DNA from: Halioxenophilus aromaticivorans
GTDB lineage: Bacteria > Pseudomonadota > Gammaproteobacteria > Pseudomonadales > Cellvibrionaceae
Reading direction: 5' to 3'
Length of the DNA: 64,000 nucleotides
Assembly (NCBI RefSeq): GCF_042850945.1
Contig: NZ_AP031496.1
Location: 1,240,001 to 1,304,000, forward strand
This document shows, in pieces, positions 18,283-26,479 of the stretch. How positions within the stretch are numbered: the first letter of the stretch is position 1; every line of letters starts with the position of its first letter. Under the pieces are notes generated by a model. It was not told the origin of the DNA, ran no database searches, and was given only the letters and a program-made list of their open reading frames with translations. Made by a program: the position numbers and the translations under genes.

Positions 18283-18607
18283 GCTTCATTCCCTGCCAGA
18301 ATTGTACATGTTGGTGATCATACTTGCCCATCTGATAGTGTATTATCATTAGGTCTATTTCTTTTTGGATTGCCTTTTTCTGTATGCTTGGTAGCGCATT
18401 CATCGCTTTAGAATATAATTCCCAGTCTGTTTGGGTTATGTTAAAGGCGGCGACTGGAGGTTCGCTTTTGGTGAAAATGGAATTGAATACTCCAAGGCTC
18501 AGTGCAGTGCCGAGGTACTTAGTGATCTTTTTATTATCGTTAATACGTTGCAGAGCGGCCCTGCTCTCTGAATCTAACCTAAACCCTGATATAGGACTAC
18601 AAGGCAT
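18269..18607 (-). CDS. Island hypothetical protein, upstream partner of the lipoprotein
   Basis: 112 aa with an ideal Shine-Dalgarno (AAGGAG, 6 nt before ATG), so expression is likely. Starts MPCSPISGFRLDSESRAAL, with a short hydrophobic segment in the middle (YLGTALSLGVFNSIF) and a helical charged C-terminal half ending in GMKHACK. No signal peptide. It overlaps the lipoprotein start by 14 nt. Not recognised; the central hydrophobic hairpin could insert in a membrane. Confidence 0.65.
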   Translation of the reverse strand: MPCSPISGFRLDSESRAALQRINDNKKITKYLGTALSLGVFNSIFTKSEPPVAAFNITQTDWELYSKAMNALPSIQKKAIQKEIDLMIIHYQMGKYDHQHVQFWQGMKHACK

Positions 18608-18959
18608 GGTAACTCCTTTTAATCAATAATGCGTACATTCCAGGTCTACGCGTTTAAATGCTAGCTTGTGTGCCGGTGCTGATCTAGCCTAATTGGAAAT
18701 GTTTTTTCGCATGAGGCTAACCTACCGTTGCGAATCAAACAAGCTTTGGATTAGGAAAATATCGTCTTCATCTACAGCAAGCGAACGATGTCACACTTAG
18801 GATGGCACAATAGCGAGTTTAAAATCGTGTTACTCGTAGAGGACGTGAATACAAGCCATGTTTGTAGGTCGTTTGCTAACGGTGTTGTATGGTTTATCGG
18901 GTTGGATCAGTGATTTTTGTGTAATGCCTGCCCCTCCGCATCCGATAATATCCCTCTGG
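18608..18959. other. Island intergenic gap
   Basis: About 350 nt. It contains the upstream region of the 112 aa gene and the region after the Tsi2-like gene. A 41-codon open frame at 18788-18913 has no ribosome binding site or recognisable content. Nothing else supported. Confidence 0.4.
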
Positions 18960-19193
18960 TTAAGTTTTAGTATTCTTTAGAAGCTTGTTGAGGGGGATTG
19001 GAGCCAAACCCTTTTCTTCTTCTGTTTTGTACGTCTCACACAGTTTGCTTAATTCTAGTTCATACATGTACTTGCATTCTTCATAGTCATCATTGTCCGT
19101 TGTTTCAGACTGAGAGAGAAAGTCGTAGTAACGAATTGCATCTTCGAGTGCTTGGATACATACTGCAATTGATCTTATATCAATATTCGGCAT
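18960..19193 (-). CDS. Tsi2-like immunity protein
   Basis: 77 aa, the same length as Pseudomonas aeruginosa Tsi2. From memory of Tsi2 the shared pattern is an N-terminal helix with AIQ (here SIAVCIQALEDAIR), an acidic middle (TTDNDDYEECKYMYELELSKL, compare AAELEQLLVGYDLAADDL), then AYE/TYK and a C-terminal (L/I)P(P/L)..(R/K)L(I/L). Tsi2 is a helical dimer that blocks the Tse2 toxin. The start lies inside the toxin gene (14 nt overlap) without its own Shine-Dalgarno, indicating coupled translation. No alignment was run; the toxin next door strengthens the call. Confidence 0.78.
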   Translation of the reverse strand: MPNIDIRSIAVCIQALEDAIRYYDFLSQSETTDNDDYEECKYMYELELSKLCETYKTEEEKGLAPIPLNKLLKNTKT

Positions 19194-19662
19194 TTGAGCG
19201 AGGTCCTAGTTTGAGTTTTGCGTTGATAGCCAATTGATCCAGTGCATCTAGGAATTTTGTAACAGGCATATCGAAGTTTGGAGAGATGGAATAGTGCCAG
19301 CTCTTTTTCTTAGCAATATAGTGGTCTTTAGTAATTACAAGCTCTTCTGGTACAATTGTACCGGCTGGAATGACGACATAATCCCAACTTTTATAACCAA
19401 AAAGACCCTGTTGATCGGATAATGATGTGCCTATACTTTCCTCTGATTTAACGTAAAGAACACCGTTTTTAGTGTAGGTAGTAACATCGGCCAGCCTTAT
19501 CCTGCCGTTGGGTAGGGATCTTTCTTTTAGGTCGGGGTAAAGCGGATTGGAAGGTTGAACACCCGATTTATTCACCGCTCTCCATAGTGTTAAAGAGATG
19601 TTGGAGCGATAGATTTTCTCCAAATCCCCTCTATCGATAATAATTTCTTCTAGTGTAATCAC
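19180..19662 (-). CDS. Tse2-like ADP-ribosyltransferase toxin
   Basis: 160 aa (P. aeruginosa Tse2 is 158). GTG start with AAGGAG 5 nt upstream. Motifs I recall from Tse2 appear in order: SLTLWRAV (23-30; Tse2 SLTLYRAV), NGVLYV (66-71), GTSLSDQQG (78-86; GTSVFDRAG), DYVVIPAGTIVPEEL (94-108; DFVIPDGTDIPPDL), HYSISP (123-128; HYTIMP) and LDALDQL (138-144). Tse2 is a cytoplasm-acting type VI secretion effector related to mono-ADP-ribosyltransferases. No T6SS gene is in this window and no extra secretion domain is fused, so it may be an orphan T6SS cargo or a toxin-antitoxin-like module. The Tsi2-like gene follows with 14 nt overlap. Confidence 0.8.
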   Translation of the reverse strand: MITLEEIIIDRGDLEKIYRSNISLTLWRAVNKSGVQPSNPLYPDLKERSLPNGRIRLADVTTYTKNGVLYVKSEESIGTSLSDQQGLFGYKSWDYVVIPAGTIVPEELVITKDHYIAKKKSWHYSISPNFDMPVTKFLDALDQLAINAKLKLGPRSNAEY

Positions 19663-20376
19663 ATTATCTCCTTGGCGTTATTATCCGTAGATATATGAAG
19701 TCCAGATTTATCTATCACCTACCGATACAGCCTCTATTGAGGCAAGGTGGTCCGGCTTCCTGAATTCAGGGAAACAGTTCAGAGCCGAAATTTAGTTTGC
19801 CATTTTGAATCTTCGGGCAATACTGTTGACCTTAGAATGTAAGGCAGAGACCTCTGTGAGAGCTGCAAGATTATAGATCTTCAATCTGGCAGCTGGTGCA
19901 CGTCTTGTTTACTCCCATGTCTAGTCTATCAAATGAATTAGATCAATGAGTAGTGCCTCTTTGTGCTGTCTGTCAAAAGATAGGTAAATTTTTCACCGTT
20001 GAAATTGCCATGTATTTTCTGTGACGATTCAGTTTGGCGAGCTGTTAATTCTTCTGGGCGTGCTGTTCAGAGTGGTATTAATACTTCTTTTTCACCTATC
20101 GCAGTATGACAACAGGGCTGTAATATTTCGTCGACTCTGATTTGGGATGGTGCGCTTCTGTCTTGTGGTATATTGCGCCATCTGGGCCTTGAATCCCTAG
20201 GGGGCCGATCATCGGTGCGTACTTTAAACCATTAATGTTAATAAATGGCAGTAGAAACGCTAGCGCGCAAGGGTTTGTCTTTAGTGGTGGGGTGTTGGTC
20301 GCTGAGAATAATAAACAACGCCTTAAAAATTTTGATCACTTTTTCCTACTAAAAGCTAGATCGAACAAGCAAACGC
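19663..20376. other. Island intergenic region
   Basis: About 700 nt upstream of the toxin gene with no supported gene. Short frames on both strands (for example 20235-20438) have no ribosome binding site or recognisable protein content. It must contain the toxin promoter. Confidence 0.4.
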
Positions 20377-20571
20377 ATGACCGTTTTTTTGCTTGGCGGT
20401 CTATAGGCAGTCGCTGTGATTTTGAGCCTTTTGAGTAAGTGCAAAGAAGATAAGTTCTCTAGTCTTGAATTTGGTAATGGAAAAGCGCTTTTGTTACCTG
20501 ATGGGTTGTCGGAATATATGGATACAGGATTAAGTGCCGCCAAGTCGTTTAATTGCCGCTGGGGACGGTAA
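20377..20571 (+). pseudogene. Small lipoprotein-like frame with an in-frame amber codon
   Basis: Reading from ATG at 20377: MTVFLLGGL, then TAG at 20404, then AVAVILSLLSKCKEDKF and about 40 more residues to TAA at 20569. Across the amber codon it looks like a signal/lipobox (VILSLLSKC) and a soluble tail (LEFGNGKALLLPDGLSEYMDTG). A GTG at 20416 would bypass the stop but truncate the signal to seven residues. Either a small gene broken by one nonsense change or one with a short GTG-started leader. No family recognised. Confidence 0.35.
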
Positions 20572-20716
20572 CTTATAGCGAGTTATACTGCGAGTGAACG
20601 GAAAATAGGGCGATGCGCTGCCCGAATTCGGCGTCTCCGATTATGCCAATGAGTTTTTTTGGAGTGTATTAGGGCTGCCAGACGACTTTTGTGTTCTCCA
20701 AGTCGAACTCAATTTC

Positions 20717-21088
20717 TTACGAGGTTTTTAACTCTATTTGGCTCGTGCCCAATACGTTGATGTCTGTGATGGCTTGTTCGCCGTATTCAAAATCGGTTGA
20801 GGCGCTATGGATTGGTTTGTCCGCTGTTTTCCCGCATTGATCGAACGATATGGGTTCTTTGAATAGATGGAAAATAACTGATTTTTCCTGAAATCCTGAA
20901 ATAACGGCATAGACGGAGTAGGACGTGTTCTCGACTGTACTGGTTGATAGCTTGTAAGGTTGATCGGATATAAAGCAATCACTGTCGTGTCTTATTTTTA
21001 CCAACGAATAAATTGCAGAGCTAATAGCAGCGATTAAAAACAGTCCGATTACTATTCTTATTGCTTTGAATGATGGTGATGCGGTCAT
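20717..21088 (-). CDS. Island membrane-anchored hypothetical protein
   Basis: 123 aa. One N-terminal transmembrane segment (IRIVIGLFLIAAISSAIYSLV) flanked by basic residues; the remaining 90 residues are probably periplasmic and contain two Cys (DCF, QCGK) that could pair. Weak ribosome binding site. No neighbour within 140 nt. Not recognised. Confidence 0.55.
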   Translation of the reverse strand: MTASPSFKAIRIVIGLFLIAAISSAIYSLVKIRHDSDCFISDQPYKLSTSTVENTSYSVYAVISGFQEKSVIFHLFKEPISFDQCGKTADKPIHSASTDFEYGEQAITDINVLGTSQIELKTS

Positions 21089-21571
21089 GTTGATCCGAGC
21101 TGTCCTAGGGGTGCGCCACAGTTGTTAGTCGCTTTGATGAACATGGGCAATATGGATTTGTCAGAGATCGTCTGGGTGTTTGTTGATCACCCGGTCCCAA
21201 TCATGCCTAGTAGATTCCTGGTGTAACTTTGTTAAAAGTAATCTAGTTAAGGTTTAGTTTGTGTGAGCAACAACTCAAACTAGTTAAGTATTGATATTGG
21301 TGTGTTTTCCCGAACGAGAATCAGGCCTATTTTACCGTCTGAGGGATCAAATCTCTGCAATTGACTGGCGTGGAGGGTAGAGTCTGGTCGCTAGAAAACA
21401 AGTAACGGATCACATATAAGCACTAAATTGGCCTTTTCCGTGGCTGTATATAAAGAGTTTGGTTGATCAGTACCGATGATCAAAAGTAAGTTCAGTGGTT
21501 TATTTAGTATGGTGAGGGCTAAGTGTGCACCTGTGGGCTAGCCGGTAGACGTTAAAGAAAGGTGGTGTCGG
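21089..21571. other. Island intergenic region
   Basis: About 480 nt, AT-rich, between the divergent 123 aa and 69 aa membrane-protein genes. No gene, repeat or recognisable site beyond the expected promoters. Confidence 0.4.
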
Positions 21572-21781
21572 ATGAAAATTGTCAAAATAGCGTTCACCTT
21601 TTTATTGCTTGCAGCATTTGGTATTTATCTCTGGAATAGAGTTGGCGTAGAGGAAAAGGACAGTACTTTCTACTGTTACTACGTGACTTCCTTGGCGATT
21701 ATCGGTTATCTGACGATTAAATGGACAGATGCAGAGCAAAAATTAAGGCGTATACTCGATCAACTCGAAAATGAGGATTAG
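21572..21781 (+). CDS. Small two-helix membrane protein
   Basis: 69 aa. Two hydrophobic segments (IVKIAFTFLLLAAFGIYLW and FYCYYVTSLAIIGYLTI) are followed by a charged coiled-coil-like tail (DAEQKLRRILDQLENED). GAAAGG lies about 10 nt before the ATG. Last gene of the island on this side; the terminator at 21877 follows. Function unknown. Confidence 0.55.
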   Translation: MKIVKIAFTFLLLAAFGIYLWNRVGVEEKDSTFYCYYVTSLAIIGYLTIKWTDAEQKLRRILDQLENED

Positions 21782-21876
21782 CCACAAGCTGGTTGGAAGG
21801 TGGAGTGAGGGAATGCTTTTAAGTGGGCTTGGTTGTTTCAGGTCTTGATACAGCAGGAGTGCTTCCGCTACTAAAC

Positions 21877-21905
21877 AGCCCGAGCAAATGCCCGGGCTTT
21901 TTATT
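21877..21905 (+). terminator. Terminator beside the tex 3' end
   Basis: Stem AGCCCG / CGGGCT with a 10 nt loop and a T-rich tail (TTTTTATTT) in the plus direction. Lies just past the tex stop, so it may also serve tex in the other direction, though the tail is poorer there. Confidence 0.75.
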
Positions 21906-21913
21906 TACAGAAG

Positions 21914-24226
21914 TTATTTTTTCTTCATCGCCTGGGCCAATAGCGCACCCATACTGCCCATGGCCGGCTGTTGCGATTGCTGTTTATTGACCTGGCGTTT
22001 TTGGCGTTGGCTGCCTTTGGCTTTGCGGGCTTCGCCGGCGCTGACTTTGCTGCCGGCTTCGTCGCTCATGCGCATGGATAGGCCAACGCGTTTGCGGGCT
22101 TCGTCGATGTCGATCACTTTCACTTTGACGATATCGCCGGCTTTTACCACATCCCGTGGGTCTTTCACGAAGGTCTCTGACAGCGCCGAGATATGCACTA
22201 GGCCATCTTGATGCACGCCGATATCCACAAACGCGCCGAAATTAGTAACGTTGGTGACGGTGCCTTCCAATACCATACCGGGTTCCAGGTCAGAGATTTT
22301 TTCTACGCCGTCTTGGAGGCTGGCGGTTTTAAATTCTGGCCGTGGGTCGCGGCCGGGTTTGTCCAGCTCGCTGATAATGTCGGTTACGGTGGGCACGCCA
22401 AATTGTTCGTCGGTGTATTCGCTGGGTTTTAATTTGCGTAAAAAGTCGCTGTCGCCCAATACCTGTGTTAGCTCGCGCTGGTTTTTACCGGCGATGCGTT
22501 CAACCACCGAGTAGGATTCCGGGTGTACCGCGGATTTATCCAGTGGGTTGTCGCCGTTGGCGATGCGTAAAAAGCCCGCCGCCTGCTCAAAGGTTTTGTC
22601 GCCAAAGCGCGGCACTTTGCGCAGCTGGTTGCGGTTGGTAAAGGCGCCGTTCTCGTCGCGGAAGCTGACAATATTGTTGGCCAGGCTTTGGGTTAAGCCC
22701 GATACCCGAGCCAGCAATGGCGCGGAGGCGGTGTTTACTTCTACGCCCACCGCGTTCACACAATCTTCCACCACGTTATCCAGGGATTTGGCCAATTGCG
22801 GTTGCGATACATCGTGCTGGTACTGGCCCACACCAATGGATTTAGGGTCAATTTTTACCAGCTCGGCCAGTGGGTCTTGCAGGCGGCGGGCGATGGAGAT
22901 GGCTCCGCGGATGGTTACGTCCAAGTCTGGAAATTCTTTGGCGGCGAATTCACTGGCGGAGTATATGGATGCGCCGGCCTCGTTCACCATTACCTTGCGC
23001 GCTTTTAATTCTGGGTTGTCTTTCAGCATGTCGCCCACAAAACGGTCGGTTTCGCGGCTGGCGGTGCCGTTACCTATGGCGATGAGTTCCACATCGTGCT
23101 TTTTGCACAGCGCCAGCAGAATGGCGGCGGATTCTCGGATTTTATTTTGCGGAGGGGTGGGGAAAATAGCGCCGTGGTCTACTACTTTGCCGGTGGCGTC
23201 GATCACCGCTACTTTTACCCCGGTGCGTAGGCCTGGGTCTAGGCCTACGGTGGCCTTGGCGCCGGCCGGTGCGGCCAACAGTAAGTCTTTTAGGTTGTGG
23301 GCGAATACGTCGATGGCGGCGGCTTCGGCTTGCTCACGAAGCTGGCCCACTAGGTCGGTTTCCAGGTGGGTGAGCAATTTGATTTTCCAGGTCCAGCGCA
23401 CCACTTCGGCCAGCCAAGCATCGGCGGCGCGGCCTTGGTTTTGAATGTCCCAGTGGCTGGCCACCATGCCCTCGCAAGGATGGGAGCTGGCGTCTTCGGC
23501 CTCGGGTATGGTGATGGACAGCGACAATATACCTTCGTTGCGGCCGCGCAGCATGGCCAGGGCCCGGTGGGAGGGCACGCCTTTAAGCGGCTCGTCGTGA
23601 TCAAAGTAGTCAGCAAATTTGGCGCCTTCGCTCTCTTTACCGGTGGCCACTCGGGCGCTGAGTTGGCCGTTGTTGGTGAGGTAATCGCGCAACTTGGCCA
23701 GCAGGTCGGCGCTTTCGCTAAAGCGCTCCATCAATATGTACTTGGCTCCGTCCAGAGCATCTTTGGCGGTGGCTATTTTGTGCTCTTCGTTGAGGAATTG
23801 GCCGGCTTGTTCTTCTGGGTTGAGGCTTGGGTCTTCCAGTAGCGCGTTGGCCAATGGCTCCAGGCCGGCTTCGATGGCAATTTGGCCTTTGGTTCGGCGC
23901 TTGGGCTTGTAGGGTAAGTACAAATCTTCCAGGCGGTTTTTGGTATCGGCGGCGTTGATATCCGCGGCCAGTTGCTCGCTGAGTTTGCCCTGCTCGTCAA
24001 TGCTTTTCAAAATCGCCGCCCGGCGCTCTTCCAACTCTCGCAAATAGGCCAAACGATCGTTCAGGGTGCGCAGTTGATTGTCGTCCAAGCCGCCGGTGAC
24101 TTCCTTCCGGTAGCGGGCAATAAACGGCACGGTGGCGCCTTCGTCCAGCAGGCCTACGGTGGCCTCAATTTGTTGGGTTTTTACGCTCAGTTCGTCGGCG
24201 ATTTTCTGCAAGATTGGGTCGGTCAT
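21914..24226 (-). CDS. tex: Tex family transcription accessory / RNA-binding protein
   Basis: About 770 aa from ATG at 24226 (MTDPILQKIADELS); a GTG at 24265 would add 13 residues. Domain order: N-terminal helical Tex domain (VPFIARYRKEVTGGLDDNQLR, residues 30-60), YqgF/RNase-H-like core (ATVGLDPGLRTGVKVAVIDATGKVVDH), helix-hairpin-helix repeats (SGLTQSLANNIVSFRDENGAF, VPRFGDKTFEQAAGFLRI) and a C-terminal S1 RNA-binding domain (GMVLEGTVTNVTNFGAFVDIGV). The tail is basic and Gln-rich and ends AMKKK. Tex is a conserved factor thought to act at the RNA polymerase/RNA interface. Its 3' end is the insertion point of the accessory region. Confidence 0.97.
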   Translation of the reverse strand: MTDPILQKIADELSVKTQQIEATVGLLDEGATVPFIARYRKEVTGGLDDNQLRTLNDRLAYLRELEERRAAILKSIDEQGKLSEQLAADINAADTKNRLEDLYLPYKPKRRTKGQIAIEAGLEPLANALLEDPSLNPEEQAGQFLNEEHKIATAKDALDGAKYILMERFSESADLLAKLRDYLTNNGQLSARVATGKESEGAKFADYFDHDEPLKGVPSHRALAMLRGRNEGILSLSITIPEAEDASSHPCEGMVASHWDIQNQGRAADAWLAEVVRWTWKIKLLTHLETDLVGQLREQAEAAAIDVFAHNLKDLLLAAPAGAKATVGLDPGLRTGVKVAVIDATGKVVDHGAIFPTPPQNKIRESAAILLALCKKHDVELIAIGNGTASRETDRFVGDMLKDNPELKARKVMVNEAGASIYSASEFAAKEFPDLDVTIRGAISIARRLQDPLAELVKIDPKSIGVGQYQHDVSQPQLAKSLDNVVEDCVNAVGVEVNTASAPLLARVSGLTQSLANNIVSFRDENGAFTNRNQLRKVPRFGDKTFEQAAGFLRIANGDNPLDKSAVHPESYSVVERIAGKNQRELTQVLGDSDFLRKLKPSEYTDEQFGVPTVTDIISELDKPGRDPRPEFKTASLQDGVEKISDLEPGMVLEGTVTNVTNFGAFVDIGVHQDGLVHISALSETFVKDPRDVVKAGDIVKVKVIDIDEARKRVGLSMRMSDEAGSKVSAGEARKAKGSQRQKRQVNKQQSQQPAMGSMGALLAQAMKKK
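21917..21953. repeat. Right direct repeat at the tex 3' end (att-like)
   Basis: Intact copy of the 37 bp sequence also found at 16568-16604. It spans the last codons of tex (MGALLAQAMKKK). Marks the right edge of the accessory region. Confidence 0.85.
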
Positions 24227-24529
24227 GTACGGCCTGTTGTCGCTGATACAAGGGTTGATGAGCACCGCGCCCCCAGAAGTTACGGTATTAGGAACACGAA
24301 TAAGGCGGGCATTATGCGAGATTTTTCGGCAGAAGAAAGACTTGTTTAAACAGCAATAATATGGTCAGCCCGTAGGGGTTGAAATAGGTGCCAATTGGGG
24401 GTGAGGCGTGGTTGGAAATGTGAATTGGTGGTCGGAGTTAGCTTTTAGCAAAACGTGTGTTTTGGCCGGTGAAAGTGCCCCCGCGCTGGCGGCCACGGGG
24501 TGATAACGCAAACATAGCCGGTTGGATGG
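24227..24529. other. Intergenic region upstream of tex
   Basis: About 300 nt between the tex start and the end of the next minus-strand gene. No RNA gene or repeat recognised; should hold the tex promoter. Confidence 0.4.
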
Positions 24530-24937
24530 TTAACTCAAAAACTTACCCGAAAACCAATCCCATATCCCAAATGAAAAGTCTTTAAAGATATCGATGCCCA
24601 GGGCGCTTTTGATCAAGTACAGCACCAACAGCCCGGTAACGGCTAAAATGGTAATACCGCAGGCGATTAAGCACAGCAGGGTGCGGGCGGCGATGCGTTG
24701 CTCTTTGGCGGACATGTCCCGTCGGTTGCGGCCGGCCAGCAGTACCAGGTAAAAGCTCCAGGGTAGAAGCGGGACTTTTACCACCGGTCTTAGGTCCACG
24801 GCGTGGTTGCCGCCAGCCATGGCGGTGCGCAGGGCGGCGATTTGTTGGTCTGAGAAGCTGGTGCGCATCTCGGCGGGTAACCGCTCCAGCATTTGCGTGG
24901 TTGGGTCTTGTTTGGCCTGCTTTTCCTTGATGCGCAT
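24530..24937 (-). CDS. Two-helix inner-membrane protein of unknown function
   Basis: 135 aa. The soluble N-terminal region (MLERLPAEMRTSFSDQQIAALRTAMAGG) resembles a conserved gammaproteobacterial hypothetical family I have seen beside core genes but cannot name. Hydrophobic segments lie at about 55-70 (VPLLPWSFYLVLLAG) and 85-112 (LLCLIACGITILAVTGLLVLYLI), separated by a basic loop (RNRRDMSAKEQRIAAR). The C-terminus is amphipathic (DFSFGIWDWFSGKFLS). Transcribed divergently from the sirtuin gene. Confidence 0.7.
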   Translation of the reverse strand: MRIKEKQAKQDPTTQMLERLPAEMRTSFSDQQIAALRTAMAGGNHAVDLRPVVKVPLLPWSFYLVLLAGRNRRDMSAKEQRIAARTLLCLIACGITILAVTGLLVLYLIKSALGIDIFKDFSFGIWDWFSGKFLS

Positions 24938-25113
24938 TTTAAATCCTTAACATTGCTGGTCGATAATGGCCGCGCTTTCACCGGGGCTTTGTGATGCGGT
25001 GGCCCCATTTTTGAGAATCTTGCTTGTGAAATTGGCGCCGTCTGTAGGTGCTTTTGGAACGTAAGACACGTACACGGGTATCAATCCGGCTATACACAGA
25101 GATAGGTGGCGAG

Positions 25114-25959
25114 TTGAAAGAACTAGCATTACTCACTGAGTTTATCGGCCAGCACCGCCGATTATTGATAATTACAGGCGCTGGCTGCAGTACCTCCTCG
25201 GGTATCCCGGCCTACCGCGATCGGTTGGGCAATTGGTTGGCGCGTAAGCCCATTCAGCATCAGGAGTTTCTTAACCAAGAGGCCACCCGCAAGCGCTATT
25301 GGGCGCGCAGTATGTTGGGCTGGCCCAATATGCGCGATGCCCAGCCCAATGGCCTGCACAACACATTGCCGGCCTGGGAGCAAGCCGGCCGAGTGGAACT
25401 GCTAATCACTCAAAATGTGGATGGCTTGCATCGCCGAGCAGGCTCGAACAAGTTGGTGGAGCTGCACGGCCGGGTGGGCCGAGTAACCTGCTTGCAGTGC
25501 AGCAGTTTTGGTGATCGCAATGCTGTGCAGCAGCGCCTGGAAGCCTTAAATGGTGAGTTGTTGGCCCGAATCGCCCAGGCCGATGTTGATTTTCGTCCCG
25601 ACGGCGACGCCGAATTTGGCGGCATTGATTACAGCGGCTTGGTGTGCCCGCCCTGCGCCCATTGCGGCGGCACTCTGATGCCAGATGTGGTGTTTTTCGG
25701 TGGCAGCGTACCAAAACAGCGGGTGGAACGCTGCAATATGGCGGTGGCTTGTGCCGATGCTGTGTTGGTGCTGGGCAGCTCGCTTATGGTGTATTCCAGT
25801 TTTCGGTTTTGCCGCCTAGCGCGGGAGCTGAACAAGCCCATCGCCATCATTAACCAGGGGGTGACTCGGGCCGATGACATGGCCGATTTAAAACTGGAGT
25901 TGGAGTGCGTGGCTGCGGTTGAAGCTATGCGCCCATGGATTACGGAGCCACTGGCTTAG
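25114..25959 (+). CDS. Sir2-family NAD-dependent protein deacylase
   Basis: 281 aa from TTG at 25114, which has AGGTGG 6 nt upstream; a GTG at 25048 would add 22 residues unlike the family. Rossmann motif GAGCSTSSGIPAYRD (22-36), catalytic QNVDGLH (100-106) with His118 in ELHG, and a Cys cluster (C126, C129, then C178-C184 in CPPCAHC) for structural zinc. C-terminal LGSSLMVYSSFRF and AIINQG for NAD binding. Removes acyl groups from lysine using NAD. Its last 20 bp overlap the convergent GNAT acetyltransferase gene. Confidence 0.93.
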   Translation: MKELALLTEFIGQHRRLLIITGAGCSTSSGIPAYRDRLGNWLARKPIQHQEFLNQEATRKRYWARSMLGWPNMRDAQPNGLHNTLPAWEQAGRVELLITQNVDGLHRRAGSNKLVELHGRVGRVTCLQCSSFGDRNAVQQRLEALNGELLARIAQADVDFRPDGDAEFGGIDYSGLVCPPCAHCGGTLMPDVVFFGGSVPKQRVERCNMAVACADAVLVLGSSLMVYSSFRFCRLARELNKPIAIINQGVTRADDMADLKLELECVAAVEAMRPWITEPLA

Positions 25960-26425
25960 GCGCTACTTTTGCGCCCAGGGTTTCGTAGGCGGCGTAGCCT
26001 CGGCTGTTCCAAAAGTACTCGGCGGTGGGGTCATTGCGCCAGGCTACCTGGAAGCTGCGGGCGCCGATCTCGTGCAGGTATTCTTCTGCGGCGGTGGCCA
26101 ACTGGCTGGCCAGCCCTTGGCGGCGGAACTGTGGGTCTATCCACAGGTTGTAGATGATGCCCACTGGCGAATATGTGGATTCGATCTTATCGTAAAGATG
26201 GGCGCAGATGGTGCCGGCGGCCTGTTTGCCGTGCCAGCCTATCAGCGCAAAGCCATGGTCCATTTTGGTCAGTTGCCGGGCCAATTGCGCGTAGAATTTC
26301 TTTTTGCCCGAAGGCGAGGCGCCAAAGGGGTTTTCTGGCAGGCTTAAATCCAACTGTTCCCAATAGCGGATCAGTTGTCTGCGGTCAGAGTTTTTGGCTC
26401 TGGTGATATGGAATTTTGCGTCCAA
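25940..26425 (-). CDS. GNAT family N-acetyltransferase
   Basis: 161 aa. GNAT fold with the acetyl-CoA motif IYNLWIDPQFRRQGLASQLATAAEEYLHEIGA (motif A, RRQGLA) and a C-terminal motif B (WNSRGYAAYETLG). Acceptor unknown. The end overlaps the sirtuin gene by 20 bp tail to tail, and it lies 50 nt after pckA on the same strand. Convergent overlap with a deacylase raises the possibility of opposing control of the same substrate; inference. Confidence 0.88.
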   Translation of the reverse strand: MDAKFHITRAKNSDRRQLIRYWEQLDLSLPENPFGASPSGKKKFYAQLARQLTKMDHGFALIGWHGKQAAGTICAHLYDKIESTYSPVGIIYNLWIDPQFRRQGLASQLATAAEEYLHEIGARSFQVAWRNDPTAEYFWNSRGYAAYETLGAKVAPKPVAP

Positions 26426-26479
26426 CGGCGGGGTAGAGGGAAGCGATGGGCCGGTGGGCCCATCGCTATTCGGCCCGAA

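Noticed and set aside
18788..18913. 41-codon plus-strand frame
   Set aside because: Open, but no ribosome binding site, no recognisable motif and no neighbour to support it.
20235..20543. Short frames on both strands near the amber-interrupted gene
   Set aside because: No ribosome binding site; the plus frame is out of phase with the lipoprotein-like reading and the minus frame is its antisense.
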